From positions 95,310 to 159,309 of the forward strand of contig JAFZFP010000023.1 in NCBI GenBank assembly GCA_017555905.1: a stretch of 64,000 nucleotides of DNA. The letters run 5' to 3'. How positions within the stretch are numbered: the stretch's first letter is position 1; every line of letters begins with the position of its first letter. Shown here piece after piece: positions 25,554-33,554 of the stretch. Below the pieces are notes generated by a model. The model ran no database searches and was not told the origin of the DNA. It saw only the letters and a list, made by a program, of their open reading frames with translations. Both the position numbers and the translations under genes were made by a program. The DNA comes from Alistipes sp. (GTDB taxonomy: Bacteria > Bacteroidota > Bacteroidia > Bacteroidales > Rikenellaceae).

Positions 25554-26606
25554 ATGAAGAGATTTTACACTACTATTATCGCCCTCTTCGTCGCTTCAGC
25601 AGCGATGGCGCAGGTGAGTATTGATGAGGTCGCTACCTCGCCAGAGCAGAAGAGTATCGAGACAGATATGAAGTCGCAGGCCGTTGATGCTAACTACGTT
25701 TCTGAGGCAGCACAACGTGCTGAGCGCCTCGCTATCCGCAAGGAGCGCAATACCGTAGATTTTACCGCTAACCTCCACGGCTCTCTCACAGCATTCAGCG
25801 AGTCTTGGCAGGCCGCAGGTGATAACACCATCACTATCTTGGCAAACCTCAACTTCTTGCACACCTACAAAAAGGGTCGCTTCACATTGACAAATACCGC
25901 ATCTGCAAAGTTCGGTTACAACAATATGAAGATGGAACTCGAGGGTAAGCAGAAGGGTGTATGGTTCAAGAACGTAGATGAGATCGCACTCTCTACCTCT
26001 CCTCAGTGGGCTTTGGTTAAGGATTGGTCGTATGGTGCTAATGTTAAGTTCCGTACCCAGTTTGCCCCAGGCTATGGCGCACGTGGCGATAAGCAGTTGG
26101 GCAACCAGCGTGTATCGAACTTTATGACCCCAGGTTATCTCGATGCATCTCTCGGTTTTACCTACATCCTCCCATCTGAGAAGTTCCCACTCAAGGTAAA
26201 CCTCGCGCCTATCGCGATGAGTGCTACCTATCGTGACGATATCCGCACCAGCAACAACTACGGTGTTGAGGAGCCTAACCGCTCAAAGTATGAGGGCGGT
26301 CTCTCTGTTCAGTTGGACTTCGACAAGACTTGGGGTAAGAATGGTTGGTTGCGCTACCGTACTACTGCATACTCATTCTATGGTTGGGTAACCGACCTCT
26401 CTAAGTGGTCAAAGGCTGAGGACAAGAGCGCTTACGAGCACGTTGTACCTACCCTCCGTTGGGAGAATACCATCGACATCAAGGCTACAAAGTATATCTC
26501 TACACAGATTTACGTTCAACTCTACTACAACAAGGCCGAGATTAACAAACTTCAGGTACAGTCTATGCTATCTGTAGGTCTTACATACACATTCAAGAAT
26601 AAGTAG
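25554..26606 (+). CDS. DUF3078-type exported protein
   Basis: 350 residues with a signal peptide (cleavage near AMAQV, residue 20). The body is beta rich and reads like the Bacteroidota DUF3078 family: WQAAGDNTITILANLNF, then LTNTASAKFGYNNM and the long run of amphipathic strands ending in VGLTYTFKNK, an outer-membrane-barrel-like C-terminus. Function unknown; outer membrane or periplasmic. The protease gene follows after 40 bp on the same strand. Confidence 0.8.
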   Translation: MKRFYTTIIALFVASAAMAQVSIDEVATSPEQKSIETDMKSQAVDANYVSEAAQRAERLAIRKERNTVDFTANLHGSLTAFSESWQAAGDNTITILANLNFLHTYKKGRFTLTNTASAKFGYNNMKMELEGKQKGVWFKNVDEIALSTSPQWALVKDWSYGANVKFRTQFAPGYGARGDKQLGNQRVSNFMTPGYLDASLGFTYILPSEKFPLKVNLAPIAMSATYRDDIRTSNNYGVEEPNRSKYEGGLSVQLDFDKTWGKNGWLRYRTTAYSFYGWVTDLSKWSKAEDKSAYEHVVPTLRWENTIDIKATKYISTQIYVQLYYNKAEINKLQVQSMLSVGLTYTFKNK

Positions 26607-26646
26607 TAGCATCGCCCGAACGTAGGGTGGTGCATAAAGTGAGGTT

Positions 26647-28380
26647 ATGGAGGAGAATAAAGAGAAGAAGGAGAGTAAGAGAAGGGGTTGGCTCGGCGTA
26701 GCCATCGCCGTTGGCTTGGCCTGCATAGTGTGGATAAGCATTGGCATAGGTCGTGTCATCGAGAACTACCGCACTCGTGTCATCATAGAGCATCTGTCCA
26801 ACCAGATAGGCACCTATGAGGATGGTATGGCGGAGTTTGCAACCGAGGCTAAGGCACTGAACGACATAATGTCGGGCAACGACAAACTCCTTCAGACGAT
26901 TCTCACCATTCGTAACAACTACGTAGATCCCATACCTCTCGATACACTCTACGAAAAGGCTATCCCCGCATTGCTCTCGGAGTTGGACCCTCACTCGGAG
27001 TATATCCCAGCCAAGATGTTCGACCGTGTGAACGAGTCGCTCGAGGGTGAGTTCGATGGCATCGGCATCGTCTTCAATGCCTTGACTGATACCATCACGG
27101 TACTCAATGTCATACCCCAAGGTCCATCCGATAAGGCTGGTGTGCGCCCAGGAGACCGCGTCATTCTCATCGACGGACAGGAGGTGGCAGGCAAGGGGCT
27201 TCCACAGGACTCTATGGTGCGCCTGATGCGTGGTCCGCGTGGCTCGAAGGTGAAACTATCGGTCAAGCGAGGCTCGCTCGACAAGTATGTAGACTTCACA
27301 ATCACACGCGCCCCTATAGAGTTGCATAGCGTGGAGACCGCATTTATCCTCGACAAGGAGGCTGGCATTGGCTTCGTGCGTCTGTCGCAGTTCTCTCGTA
27401 CCTCATACGCTGAGGTGCGCGAGGCATTGGATAGGCTCTCGGAGCAGGGTATGAAGAGCCTTATCCTCGACCTTAGAGGTAACGGTGGAGGATTCCTCGA
27501 CCAGGTGGTCAAGATAGTAAATGAGATATTGCCTAAGGGTAACCTTATAGTATATACCGAGGATCGCCACAAGCAACGTATAAACGAGTATAGCAATGGT
27601 ATTGGTGGCTACCACGATATCGACATTGTGGTACTTGTGGATGAGTTCAGTGCCTCGTCGAGCGAGATTCTTGCTGGTGCGGTGCAGGATAACGACAGAG
27701 GCCTTGTAATTGGCCGTCGCACCTTCGGCAAGGGCTTAGTGCAGGCACAGATACCCTTTGCTGATGGCTCGGCCGTGCGCCTCACCGTAGCACGCTACTA
27801 TACCCCTACGGGCCGTTCGATACAGAAGCCATATACCAATGGCGATGAGAAGTCCTATCAAATGGACCTTATCAACCGCATCAACCACCACGAACTATTC
27901 TCGGCCGATTCGATACATTTCGACGACTCGATGAAGTTTACTACGCCTAAGGGCCGTACGGTCTATGGCGGAGGTGGTATTATGCCCGATATCTTTATCC
28001 CCGTGGATACGCTCTACTACTCGCCCTATTATAATAAGGTGTGGGATGGTAACGTACTCTATCGCTATACCCTCGATTTCAGCGACCGTCACCGCAAGGA
28101 GTTGGATAGGGTGACAACCATCGAGCAACTCGATAGCCTATTGGATGGATGTAACCTCCTTGAGGAGTTTATAGCCTATGCCGAGCGCAATGGTATCCCG
28201 CGCAACGATGCGGATATCGCAAAGTCTAAGGAGGTCATCAATGCACAGATTAGGGCATATATTGGCCGTAATTGTATGGGTGACGACGCTGGCTTCTACC
28301 ATAATATATATCCAGTGGATGATGCCTTGCAACGCGCAGTGAAGGAGATTAAGAGAGGAAACGCTAAAATTAAGAGATGA
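26647..28380 (+). CDS. C-terminal processing peptidase, S41 family (CtpA-like)
   Basis: A 577-residue serine protease anchored by one helix (residues ~15-38). A PDZ domain spans ~130-215 (FDGIGIVFN; GVRPGDRVILIDGQEV) and the peptidase domain ~230-395. The catalytic dyad is visible: Ser337 in DEFSASSSEIL and Lys362 in TFGKGLVQ, with the 25-residue spacing known from tail-specific proteases. It trims or degrades periplasmic proteins from their C-terminus. The last ~180 residues, after the peptidase domain, are helical and of the kind seen in Bacteroidota homologues. It overlaps the next small gene by 4 bp (ATGA). Confidence 0.93.
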   Translation: MEENKEKKESKRRGWLGVAIAVGLACIVWISIGIGRVIENYRTRVIIEHLSNQIGTYEDGMAEFATEAKALNDIMSGNDKLLQTILTIRNNYVDPIPLDTLYEKAIPALLSELDPHSEYIPAKMFDRVNESLEGEFDGIGIVFNALTDTITVLNVIPQGPSDKAGVRPGDRVILIDGQEVAGKGLPQDSMVRLMRGPRGSKVKLSVKRGSLDKYVDFTITRAPIELHSVETAFILDKEAGIGFVRLSQFSRTSYAEVREALDRLSEQGMKSLILDLRGNGGGFLDQVVKIVNEILPKGNLIVYTEDRHKQRINEYSNGIGGYHDIDIVVLVDEFSASSSEILAGAVQDNDRGLVIGRRTFGKGLVQAQIPFADGSAVRLTVARYYTPTGRSIQKPYTNGDEKSYQMDLINRINHHELFSADSIHFDDSMKFTTPKGRTVYGGGGIMPDIFIPVDTLYYSPYYNKVWDGNVLYRYTLDFSDRHRKELDRVTTIEQLDSLLDGCNLLEEFIAYAERNGIPRNDADIAKSKEVINAQIRAYIGRNCMGDDAGFYHNIYPVDDALQRAVKEIKRGNAKIKR

Positions 28381-28631
28381 TGAAGAGAGTTGTAGGAACG
28401 CTGTTCTGCCTTGTTGCTATTGCCGTTATGGTCTTTGCCGTTCTTAACTATGGCAACTATCGTTCTATGTGCTTCGATGCTTCGGAGAGTGCGGAAATGG
28501 TGGAGGAGACCGAGGATTTGCCTTGTGCCGAGACCTGCGATAGTCTCGCCGTAGAGCCAGTTGTGACCCCAGAAGAGGTCGTTGAGGTGGTGGAAGAGCA
28601 GAAAATTGAGACCCTTGATACCGAAAATTAG
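28377..28631 (+). CDS. Small single-pass membrane protein, acidic tail
   Basis: 84 residues: a helix at ~3-22 (RVVGTLFCLVAIAVMVFAVL) followed by an acidic, Cys- and Val-rich tail (EETEDLPCAETC; TPEEVVEVVEEQ). The start overlaps the protease stop by ATGA, so it is translated together with CtpA. No family recognised; it may be an adaptor or inhibitor of the protease, which is only an inference from coupling. Confidence 0.65.
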   Translation: MMKRVVGTLFCLVAIAVMVFAVLNYGNYRSMCFDASESAEMVEETEDLPCAETCDSLAVEPVVTPEEVVEVVEEQKIETLDTEN

Positions 28632-28890
28632 AGGATAGTGGGGCAAAAAATAGAGAAAAAAGGTGCTTGCTACCACAAAAAGTAAGGGTGCAGGTAATCT
28701 TGTTTTGAGAAATTTTACGACCTCATACCCTAAAATCACGAAAAAAAGTGAAAAATTCTTCAAAAATCTTGATTGTTGTAATTAGATGATTATTAGACGA
28801 TTATATGGTTTTGACGAAGGACTGCGAAAAAAAGTTGCAAAAAAAGTGTAAAAAAGTTGCAAAATAATTTGCAGAATAAAAAAAATGATA
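28632..28890. other. Intergenic stretch before tRNA-Gly, no gene seen
   Basis: About 260 bp, very AT-rich, with repeated AAAAAGTTGCAAAA / AAAAAAGTGTAAAAAAGTTGC-like runs near 28825-28870. Apart from the tRNA promoter at its right end I see no reading frame or hairpin I would defend. Confidence 0.5.
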
Positions 28891-28898
28891 TACCTTTG
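28891..28898 (+). promoter_or_regulatory. Promoter -7 element of tRNA-Gly
   Basis: TACCTTTG followed by C, 50 nt before the tRNA 5' end. Confidence 0.65.
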
Positions 28899-28948
28899 CA
28901 CTCGCAATCGAAAAGGTTGTAGTCGTAAAATTTTAAGATGTTAGTGTT

Positions 28949-29021
28949 GCGGAAATAGCTCAGTTGGTAGAGCACAACCTTGCCAAGGTTGGGGTCGCGA
29001 GTTCGAGTCTCGTTTTCCGCT
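28949..29021 (+). tRNA. tRNA-Gly (anticodon GCC)
   Basis: Complete cloverleaf: acceptor GCGGAAA/TTTCCGC, D-arm AGCTCAGTTGGTAGAGC, anticodon stem CAACC/GGTTG around the loop TTGCCAA (anticodon GCC), T-arm with GTTCGAGTC, discriminator T. CCA is not encoded. A terminator follows at once. Its 3' end is duplicated 166 bp downstream, and the accessory island starts here, as expected for a tRNA used for integration. Confidence 0.97.
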
Positions 29022-29022
29022 C

Positions 29023-29062
29023 AAAATGAGAAAGACAGCTTCAGGCTGTCTTTTTTCATTTT
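29023..29062 (+). terminator. Terminator of tRNA-Gly
   Basis: 17-nt arm 29023-29039 pairs with 29045-29062 around a TTCAG loop; the 3' arm carries six Ts. Confidence 0.8.
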
Positions 29063-29085
29063 GTACTCGCGCAAACTATGACTCG

Positions 29086-29140
29086 CACGAAGCGACCCCA
29101 ATACTCCCCTTTCAGGGGTTGGGGGTGTAAATATAATTCG
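29086..29140 (+). repeat. Palindromic intergenic repeat, copy 1
   Basis: Starts CACGAAGCGACCCC, has the core palindrome CCCCTTTCAGGGG and ends GTGTAAATATAATTC. Copy 3 (29321-29376) is a direct copy, copy 2 is inverted. Confidence 0.7.
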
Positions 29141-29166
29141 CGAGATAATGCCCACGCGAAGCGGGG

Positions 29167-29190
29167 GTTCGAGTCTCGTTTTCCGCTCAA
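29167..29190 (+). pseudogene. Fossil 3' end of tRNA-Gly
   Basis: 24 bases identical to tRNA-Gly positions 29001-29024 (T-loop, acceptor strand, discriminator and TCAA). The 5' two-thirds of the tRNA are missing and replaced by palindromic repeat sequence. A second terminator-like hairpin follows at 29191-29230, just as after the intact gene, so this was either a tandem tRNA copy or an attachment-site duplication. Confidence 0.75.
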
Positions 29191-29230
29191 CGCACGAAGG
29201 ATAGCATAAAGCTATCCTTTTTTTTGTGCG
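29191..29230 (+). terminator. Terminator-like hairpin behind the tRNA fossil
   Basis: AAGGATAGC / GCTATCCTT stem with 8 Ts and an outer CGCAC / GTGCG pairing. Confidence 0.6.
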
Positions 29231-29252
29231 TTTCGCGGAAGAGTCCGCGACC

Positions 29253-29297
29253 ATATATACAATCCCTCCAAACCTCCCTTTGATAAGGGAGGCTTTG
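29253..29297 (-). repeat. Palindromic intergenic repeat, copy 2 (inverted)
   Basis: Core palindrome CCTCCCTTTGATAAGGGAGG with an AT flank TATATAC; reads as the same element as copies 1 and 3 on the other strand. It is followed at 29301-29315 by a 15-base inverted piece of the tRNA-Gly acceptor end (GAGCGGAAAACGAGA). Confidence 0.6.
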
Positions 29298-29320
29298 CTG
29301 GAGCGGAAAACGAGATTCGC

Positions 29321-29376
29321 CACGAAGCGACCCCGAGTTGCCCCCTGTCAGGGGGTTAGGTGTGTAAATATAATTC
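29321..29376 (+). repeat. Palindromic intergenic repeat, copy 3
   Basis: Begins CACGAAGCGACCCC, core CCCCCTGTCAGGGGG, ends GTGTAAATATAATTC, as copy 1. Confidence 0.7.
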
Positions 29377-29450
29377 CAGTAAAGTTATTTACTCTCCACA
29401 AAAGCGGCTCCTTCCGCGAAGTTAGCAATTTTTGCAATACGGTGTGTGAT

Positions 29451-29912
29451 TTACTCTAAAACGTACACCGCCTTATCGCTGTACCTATCGAGGGTGAAAT
29501 GCAGGGTGCTGAGGGAGCTGGTGTTGTCGAATTGCGTGAAATAGATCTCATCGGCGAGGCCGGCGGCGCCCCAGTTGCGTTGTTGGGTGGAGTTCCAGCT
29601 ATGGCGCGTGTAGCCACGAAACGAAATAAACAACAGTCGGTCCTCGTCAAAAGCGGCTTGCAAGTGTGGCGGAACCTTCTTATAAAGTGCTCGGCCGAGC
29701 GCAAAAATCACGGGATGATGCCGTTTGAGCAGGTAGTTTAGAATCTCTTTTTCGAGTGGGGAATGAAAGCCGCTGATGACGACTTTGTCGGTTTGGCAGA
29801 TTGATTCGGCCCATTGCAGCGCCAATTGCGTGTCGTGTGGCGTTGCTTTACGCGATGAGAAGAATGCCACTAACTCTCTATCGAGCAAGTCCTTATTTCC
29901 GGATAAGTCCAT
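29451..29912 (-). CDS. Small DprA/SMF-like Rossmann protein
   Basis: 153 residues, cytoplasmic. The opening FSGNKDLL-type motif (here MDLSGNKDLLDRELVAFFSSRK), then VVISGFHSPLEKEILNYLL and PVIFALGRAL, matches a family of short Bacteroidota proteins related to DprA/LOG Rossmann folds; GFHSPLE replaces the DprA GxARGID motif. The function is unknown; DprA relatives bind single-stranded DNA or nucleotides and some are part of defence loci. It is the first gene of the accessory island and lies on the opposite strand to the next genes. Confidence 0.6.
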   Translation of the reverse strand: MDLSGNKDLLDRELVAFFSSRKATPHDTQLALQWAESICQTDKVVISGFHSPLEKEILNYLLKRHHPVIFALGRALYKKVPPHLQAAFDEDRLLFISFRGYTRHSWNSTQQRNWGAAGLADEIYFTQFDNTSSLSTLHFTLDRYSDKAVYVLE

Positions 29913-30235
29913 AAAAAAGCGCAGGCTACTGCATTAACTTATCCCATACCGAGGTCTTGGCTACCTGTAAAACGAATAAGCAACACAGATAGCCCACGCC
30001 GGATTATATATCACATACACCGAGCCAATCGGTGATGGAGATATGCACCAAACGCAGACATCTGATTGCGAATCTTCGTTTTACTTAAACGGCCAAGTTT
30101 CGGTATGGAAGATTACGACAATAAAATGTCAACTAATATGTATGGCACAACAACCGAGGTCGTTAGCCGTAACAAAGATATAGAAAATTTTTGAGAAAGC
30201 GTGAATTTATGAAAAACTCTTGTGTGGGAATTTGT
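29913..30235. other. Intergenic region without a convincing gene
   Basis: 320 bp. It holds the upstream region of the DprA-like gene and, near its right end, the promoter of the following transcript. Short hairpin-like pieces occur (CGAGCCAATCGG); nothing is assignable. Confidence 0.4.
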
Positions 30236-30243
30236 TATCTTTG
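30236..30243 (+). promoter_or_regulatory. Promoter -7 element upstream of a candidate sRNA/leader
   Basis: TATCTTTG followed by C; no coding start follows within 200 nt. Confidence 0.55.
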
Positions 30244-30249
30244 CGAAAC

Positions 30250-30335
30250 ATCGCCAGATTTAGGGTGCAACCGCAGTGGGCTATAACTATGTGGATTGCG
30301 AGTGGAGAGAAAAAGTTTCGGCTTTTTCTCTTTTT
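30250..30335 (+). ncRNA. Candidate small RNA or leader with terminator, ~85 nt
   Basis: Predicted from the promoter at 30236-30243 to a 10-bp hairpin at 30306-30331 (AGAGAAAAAG / CTTTTTCTCT) followed by TTTT. A second, shorter G/C-rich stretch and the mini-ORF at 30460 lie beyond it, so the hairpin could be an attenuator in a leader rather than the end of a free RNA. Confidence 0.4.
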
Positions 30336-30459
30336 ATTGTCGATTGTCAGAAGTTGTCAAAAATGTGGGGTTACTTTGTGTAAAGTCCCCCTTAATTGTT
30401 TGGAACGGTTGAGAATTTTTCTCACGAGCCGACCAAGAAACTATTAAAAATTGTATGTT

Positions 30460-30603
30460 ATGTCACTTTGGGATTGGCTGCTTGCAGCGTGGATTTACGA
30501 GGAGATTTTCGATGACGATTCGAATGATAGATCGTGCGATGATGCTCGCGACAATGATTCGTATCGTGATTACGACTACGATGACTATGAAGAGGATTTT
30601 TAA
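30460..30603 (+). CDS. Acidic mini-protein, 47 aa
   Basis: ATG at 30460 to TAA at 30601-30603. The peptide begins MSLWDWLLAAWIYEEIF, an amphipathic tryptophan-rich helix, and ends in a strongly acidic tail of Asp, Tyr and Glu (YDDYEEDF at the end). Codon use is regular (GAT/GAC alternate), which argues for real coding. The gap upstream carries a Bacteroidota promoter. Membrane binding of the helix and a toxin or inhibitor role are possible but unproven; DNA-mimic-like acidity is noted without claim. Confidence 0.45.
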   Translation: MSLWDWLLAAWIYEEIFDDDSNDRSCDDARDNDSYRDYDYDDYEEDF

Positions 30604-30673
30604 GGTATTTTACAATGTTTAATAGGATAATTGCTAACTTTGTATGAAAAAGCAAGATATATTGCAAGGAGTT

Positions 30674-31366
30674 ATGGATATAATAGAAAAAGAGAGACTT
30701 ATTAAAGCCATAAATTCTAAAGGCTTACGTAATAGTTTAATATCAATATACTACAATATAGGCAGGGCTCTACCTTTTAGAGCGCAAAGATTTCCAGACG
30801 GCAGAGTTTCCGATTGGTATCGTTCTCAATTTGTCGAAGTGCATAGTGTTAAACCTGGCGGTAAAGGCGGCAAATATGGGGATGCTTACGGCTTCTACTA
30901 TCGGAATGGAAAGAGAGCTGACGCATGGGAAAATGATCCAGAAGGTAGTTGGTGTAATATAAATGATATTACTCCTCAAAATGTTCCTTGCGGGGCTTGT
31001 GGGTCATGGGTGCTACTAGATATACTAGGAGAACCAACAGACAAGCCTACCAAGATATATGCACTTGATGACAAATTAGAGTTTGGCAAATACAAAGGTA
31101 AAACACTCCGAGAAGTCGTTAAAGAAGACTGGGTATGGGTAGAATGGGCGATAGGCCAATCCGAGCATTTCTTTTGTGATATTGATGATGTGATGAACGA
31201 ACGAAAGTCTACAATAAAAGTACTCTCCCCTGATGATGTATTGACATTTGGCAAACACAAGGGTAAAACACTGCGAGAAATACACAAAGAAGACCCTAAT
31301 TACCTAATATGGGTAAGCCAAAATACAAACGATTTTGTTATTGACTTTAGTAGTCTTAATGTATAG
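30674..31366 (+). CDS. Protein with two ExoX-like C-terminal domains
   Basis: 230 residues from the ATG at 30674. That start has a good ribosome site (AAGGAG, 30666-30671); the ATG at 30644 lies one base after a perfect -7 element (TAACTTTG, 30635-30642) and would not be on the transcript. The C-terminal half holds two copies of a ~38-residue module, LEFGKYKGKTLREVVKED.WVEWAI and LTFGKHKGKTLREIHKEDPNYLIWV, that matches the small ExoX-like C-terminal domain also found in DNA-acting proteins. The N-terminal ~130 residues (SDWYRSQFVEVHSV; KGGKYGDAYGFYY) are unassigned. Probably binds DNA or nucleotides; the catalytic part of ExoX is absent. Confidence 0.65.
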   Translation: MDIIEKERLIKAINSKGLRNSLISIYYNIGRALPFRAQRFPDGRVSDWYRSQFVEVHSVKPGGKGGKYGDAYGFYYRNGKRADAWENDPEGSWCNINDITPQNVPCGACGSWVLLDILGEPTDKPTKIYALDDKLEFGKYKGKTLREVVKEDWVWVEWAIGQSEHFFCDIDDVMNERKSTIKVLSPDDVLTFGKHKGKTLREIHKEDPNYLIWVSQNTNDFVIDFSSLNV

Positions 31367-31404
31367 GTCCTTTTGCTGGTTTTGATTTAAGAACAATACA
31401 TAAT

Positions 31405-31959
31405 ATGGAGATAACCGAAAGACTACATACAACTTCTCGTGTGCAGTGGCGAGAGTGGCTGGCTGAAAACCACTCCACAAAGCGTGAGATATGGATTTCG
31501 ACAACCAAGAGTCCCGACGGATTGCAGTACCTTGATGCCGTAGAGGAGGCGCTGTGTTTCGGTTGGATAGATTCCACTATCAAAGCCGGCGATGGCGTTA
31601 TGTGGCGACGATTCTCTCCTCGCCGTAAGCGTAGTCCTTGGACCGAACTCAACAAAGAACGATGCCGACGACTCGAACGAAAGGGACTTATGACTGACGT
31701 TGGTCGTGCTGTGATGCCCAATATGGACTTTCAGATTGACGATGATGTTCTCGCGGCGCTACAAAGTGATGATGTAGTATGGCATAACTTCCAAGCATTG
31801 CCTGCGCTCTATGTACGAGTTCGCATCGATAATGTCCAAAATATCCGCAAGCGAGATCCTGAGGCTTTTCAACGCCGCCTTCAGAAGTTTATGGACAACA
31901 CCCGCCAAGGCATTATGTATGGCGAGTGGCACGATGACGGGCGACTGCTTTTCGATTAA
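31405..31959 (+). CDS. YdeI/OmdA-family protein
   Basis: 184 residues, cytoplasmic, with the family motifs near the N-terminus: REWLAENHS, then VEEALCFGWIDSTIK and RRFSPRRKRSPWTELNK. Members are grouped as bacteriocin-protection or OmpD-associated proteins, but the biochemical role is not settled. Base composition is closer to the chromosome than to the rest of the island. A terminator sits 3 bp after the stop and a minus-strand gene converges on it. Confidence 0.85.
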   Translation: MEITERLHTTSRVQWREWLAENHSTKREIWISTTKSPDGLQYLDAVEEALCFGWIDSTIKAGDGVMWRRFSPRRKRSPWTELNKERCRRLERKGLMTDVGRAVMPNMDFQIDDDVLAALQSDDVVWHNFQALPALYVRVRIDNVQNIRKRDPEAFQRRLQKFMDNTRQGIMYGEWHDDGRLLFD

Positions 31960-31962
31960 ACC

Positions 31963-31996
31963 CGCACGGTTGAGAACCATAAAACTCAACCGTGCG
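31963..31996. terminator. Bidirectional terminator
   Basis: Perfect 12-bp stem CGCACGGTTGAG / CTCAACCGTGCG with a 10-nt loop, between converging genes. Confidence 0.75.
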
Positions 31997-32007
31997 AGTC
32001 GTGGCCC

Positions 32008-32316
32008 CTAAACCGTCTGCTTGATAGTCAGTGTGATATCAAAATTATTCATTCGCAGAATGTCTGGGATTGAATATGGGTGGTAAGCGTTGAGGCTGTG
32101 GATAGCGAAGCAGATGTTGATGTACTTGAACTTATCCGCCTGTGGTTGCCAATCCTCGTAGCCGGTCTCCCAATTGACATTGTCAAAGTCGTTAACAAGG
32201 TCCGATGCTCTTACGAAATCGGCGCATTTGATGGGGAGATATCCCTGATCAAACAGCATGTCGATAACCTGGTGAATCTTGGCAAAATCGGAGCCGTAAT
32301 ACTCATCATTCGCCAT
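32008..32316 (-). CDS. Hypothetical protein, 102 aa
   Basis: Acidic cytoplasmic protein rich in Asp, Tyr and Phe (ANDEYYGSDFAKIHQVIDML; WETGYEDWQPQADKFKYINIC). No signal peptide or membrane segment. The frame is backed by a shared terminator after its stop and by a tight codon bias. I do not recognise a family. Confidence 0.6.
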   Translation of the reverse strand: MANDEYYGSDFAKIHQVIDMLFDQGYLPIKCADFVRASDLVNDFDNVNWETGYEDWQPQADKFKYINICFAIHSLNAYHPYSIPDILRMNNFDITLTIKQTV

Positions 32317-32410
32317 CTCGACTTTTGATTTGCCGAATATGTAAACCTACCCAATATGACAATTCCCAGAAGTTACCGTTGGGATAGTATACAGATTCTA
32401 ATTTTTTTAT

Positions 32411-32418
32411 TAACTTTG
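32411..32418 (+). promoter_or_regulatory. -7 element of the DUF4268 gene
   Basis: TAACTTTG, 29 nt upstream of the ATG at 32448. Confidence 0.6.
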
Positions 32419-32447
32419 TTCCACTAACGCATCTTAAAACTATTCGT

Positions 32448-33554
32448 ATGTATCTATTCGATAATGAAAGCAATAGCCTTGTAAAGGTAGACAAATGCTC
32501 GTTCAAATCCTTGGGACTTGACGAAAGAAATAATTTGCAGGAATGGATAGCCAAAGAGCCGTCATCATTAGGTGAGGAGTTGTTAATTATTCAAAAGGAA
32601 TTTGATGGATTTTCTGACACAAGAGAGAGGTTAGACCTTTTGGCTTTGGACAAGCGAGGTAACCTTGTTGTGATAGAAAATAAACTTGACGATTCAGGAC
32701 GAGATGTAACATGGCAGGCTATCAAATATGCTTCGTACTGTTCGAGCTTGACAAAGCAGGATATAATTGAGATTTATCAGAAGTATCTAGGAGCAGTAAC
32801 ATCCGCAGAAGAGTCTTTGTCGGAATTTTTCGACGGCAGAGATTTGACCGACATCGAAATTAATGTAGGAAACACTCAACGAATATTTTTTGTGGCAGCT
32901 AATTTCAGAAAAGAGGTTACATCTTCTGTAATGTGGTTGTTGAACTTTAATATTAGAATTAAGTGCTTCAAGGTTACACCATATAAGTACCACGACAAGG
33001 TATTGCTTGATTTTGATCAAATTATCCCGATCAAAGATGCCGATGATTATACAATAAAAATAGCAACCAAAACACAGAATGAGACCCAAAGTGCAGAAGC
33101 TTCGCGCATCAGATACACCAACCGACAAAACTTTTGGGCTGAATTTATAGAATACAACAAGTCTCATAGTGGATTATTTAGTACCTCTGCCGGTACTACA
33201 GATAGTTGGTTGGGAAAGTCAATAAGGGGATTTAGTGGCGTTAACATTAATATTTGCATTTATAATAGTTCTACCCGTTCCGAAGTCTACATCAACACAG
33301 GTGATAAAGATAAGAATAAGCAGATATTTGATTATCTATTATCTAACAAAGACGAGATAGAGCGACTATTTGGAGAGGAACTCGTGTGGCAAAGACTTGA
33401 CGACAAGGTTACTTGCCGTATCAGAATAGATAGAGATGATTTATCTTACCTAAATCCAGAACATCACGAATCTATTTTTGCCTTCTTTGTAGACACTACA
33501 AATAGAATTATGAAAGCGTTTTCACCTTTCGCAAAAAAATATATTGAAAAGTAG
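32448..33554 (+). CDS. DUF4268 protein with PD-(D/E)XK nuclease-like N-terminus
   Basis: 368 residues. The N-terminal ~115 residues have the look of a restriction-nuclease fold: EWIAKEPSSLGEELLIIQ, then RLDLLALDKRGNLVVIENKLDDSG, in which Asp of RLDLLALD and the Glu/Lys of VIENKL form the D...ExK set. The C-terminal half (FWAEFIEYNKSHSGLFS ... ) matches the DUF4268 family. Proteins of this design are frequent singletons in defence islands; nuclease activity is inferred, not shown. Own promoter, and a terminator-like hairpin follows at 33579-33606. Confidence 0.75.
   Translation: MYLFDNESNSLVKVDKCSFKSLGLDERNNLQEWIAKEPSSLGEELLIIQKEFDGFSDTRERLDLLALDKRGNLVVIENKLDDSGRDVTWQAIKYASYCSSLTKQDIIEIYQKYLGAVTSAEESLSEFFDGRDLTDIEINVGNTQRIFFVAANFRKEVTSSVMWLLNFNIRIKCFKVTPYKYHDKVLLDFDQIIPIKDADDYTIKIATKTQNETQSAEASRIRYTNRQNFWAEFIEYNKSHSGLFSTSAGTTDSWLGKSIRGFSGVNINICIYNSSTRSEVYINTGDKDKNKQIFDYLLSNKDEIERLFGEELVWQRLDDKVTCRIRIDRDDLSYLNPEHHESIFAFFVDTTNRIMKAFSPFAKKYIEK

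Noticed and set aside
30220-30447. 75-codon frame over the promoter and hairpin at 30.2-30.4 kb
   Set aside because: It starts before the promoter -7 element, runs through a terminator-like stem, and has no ribosome site.
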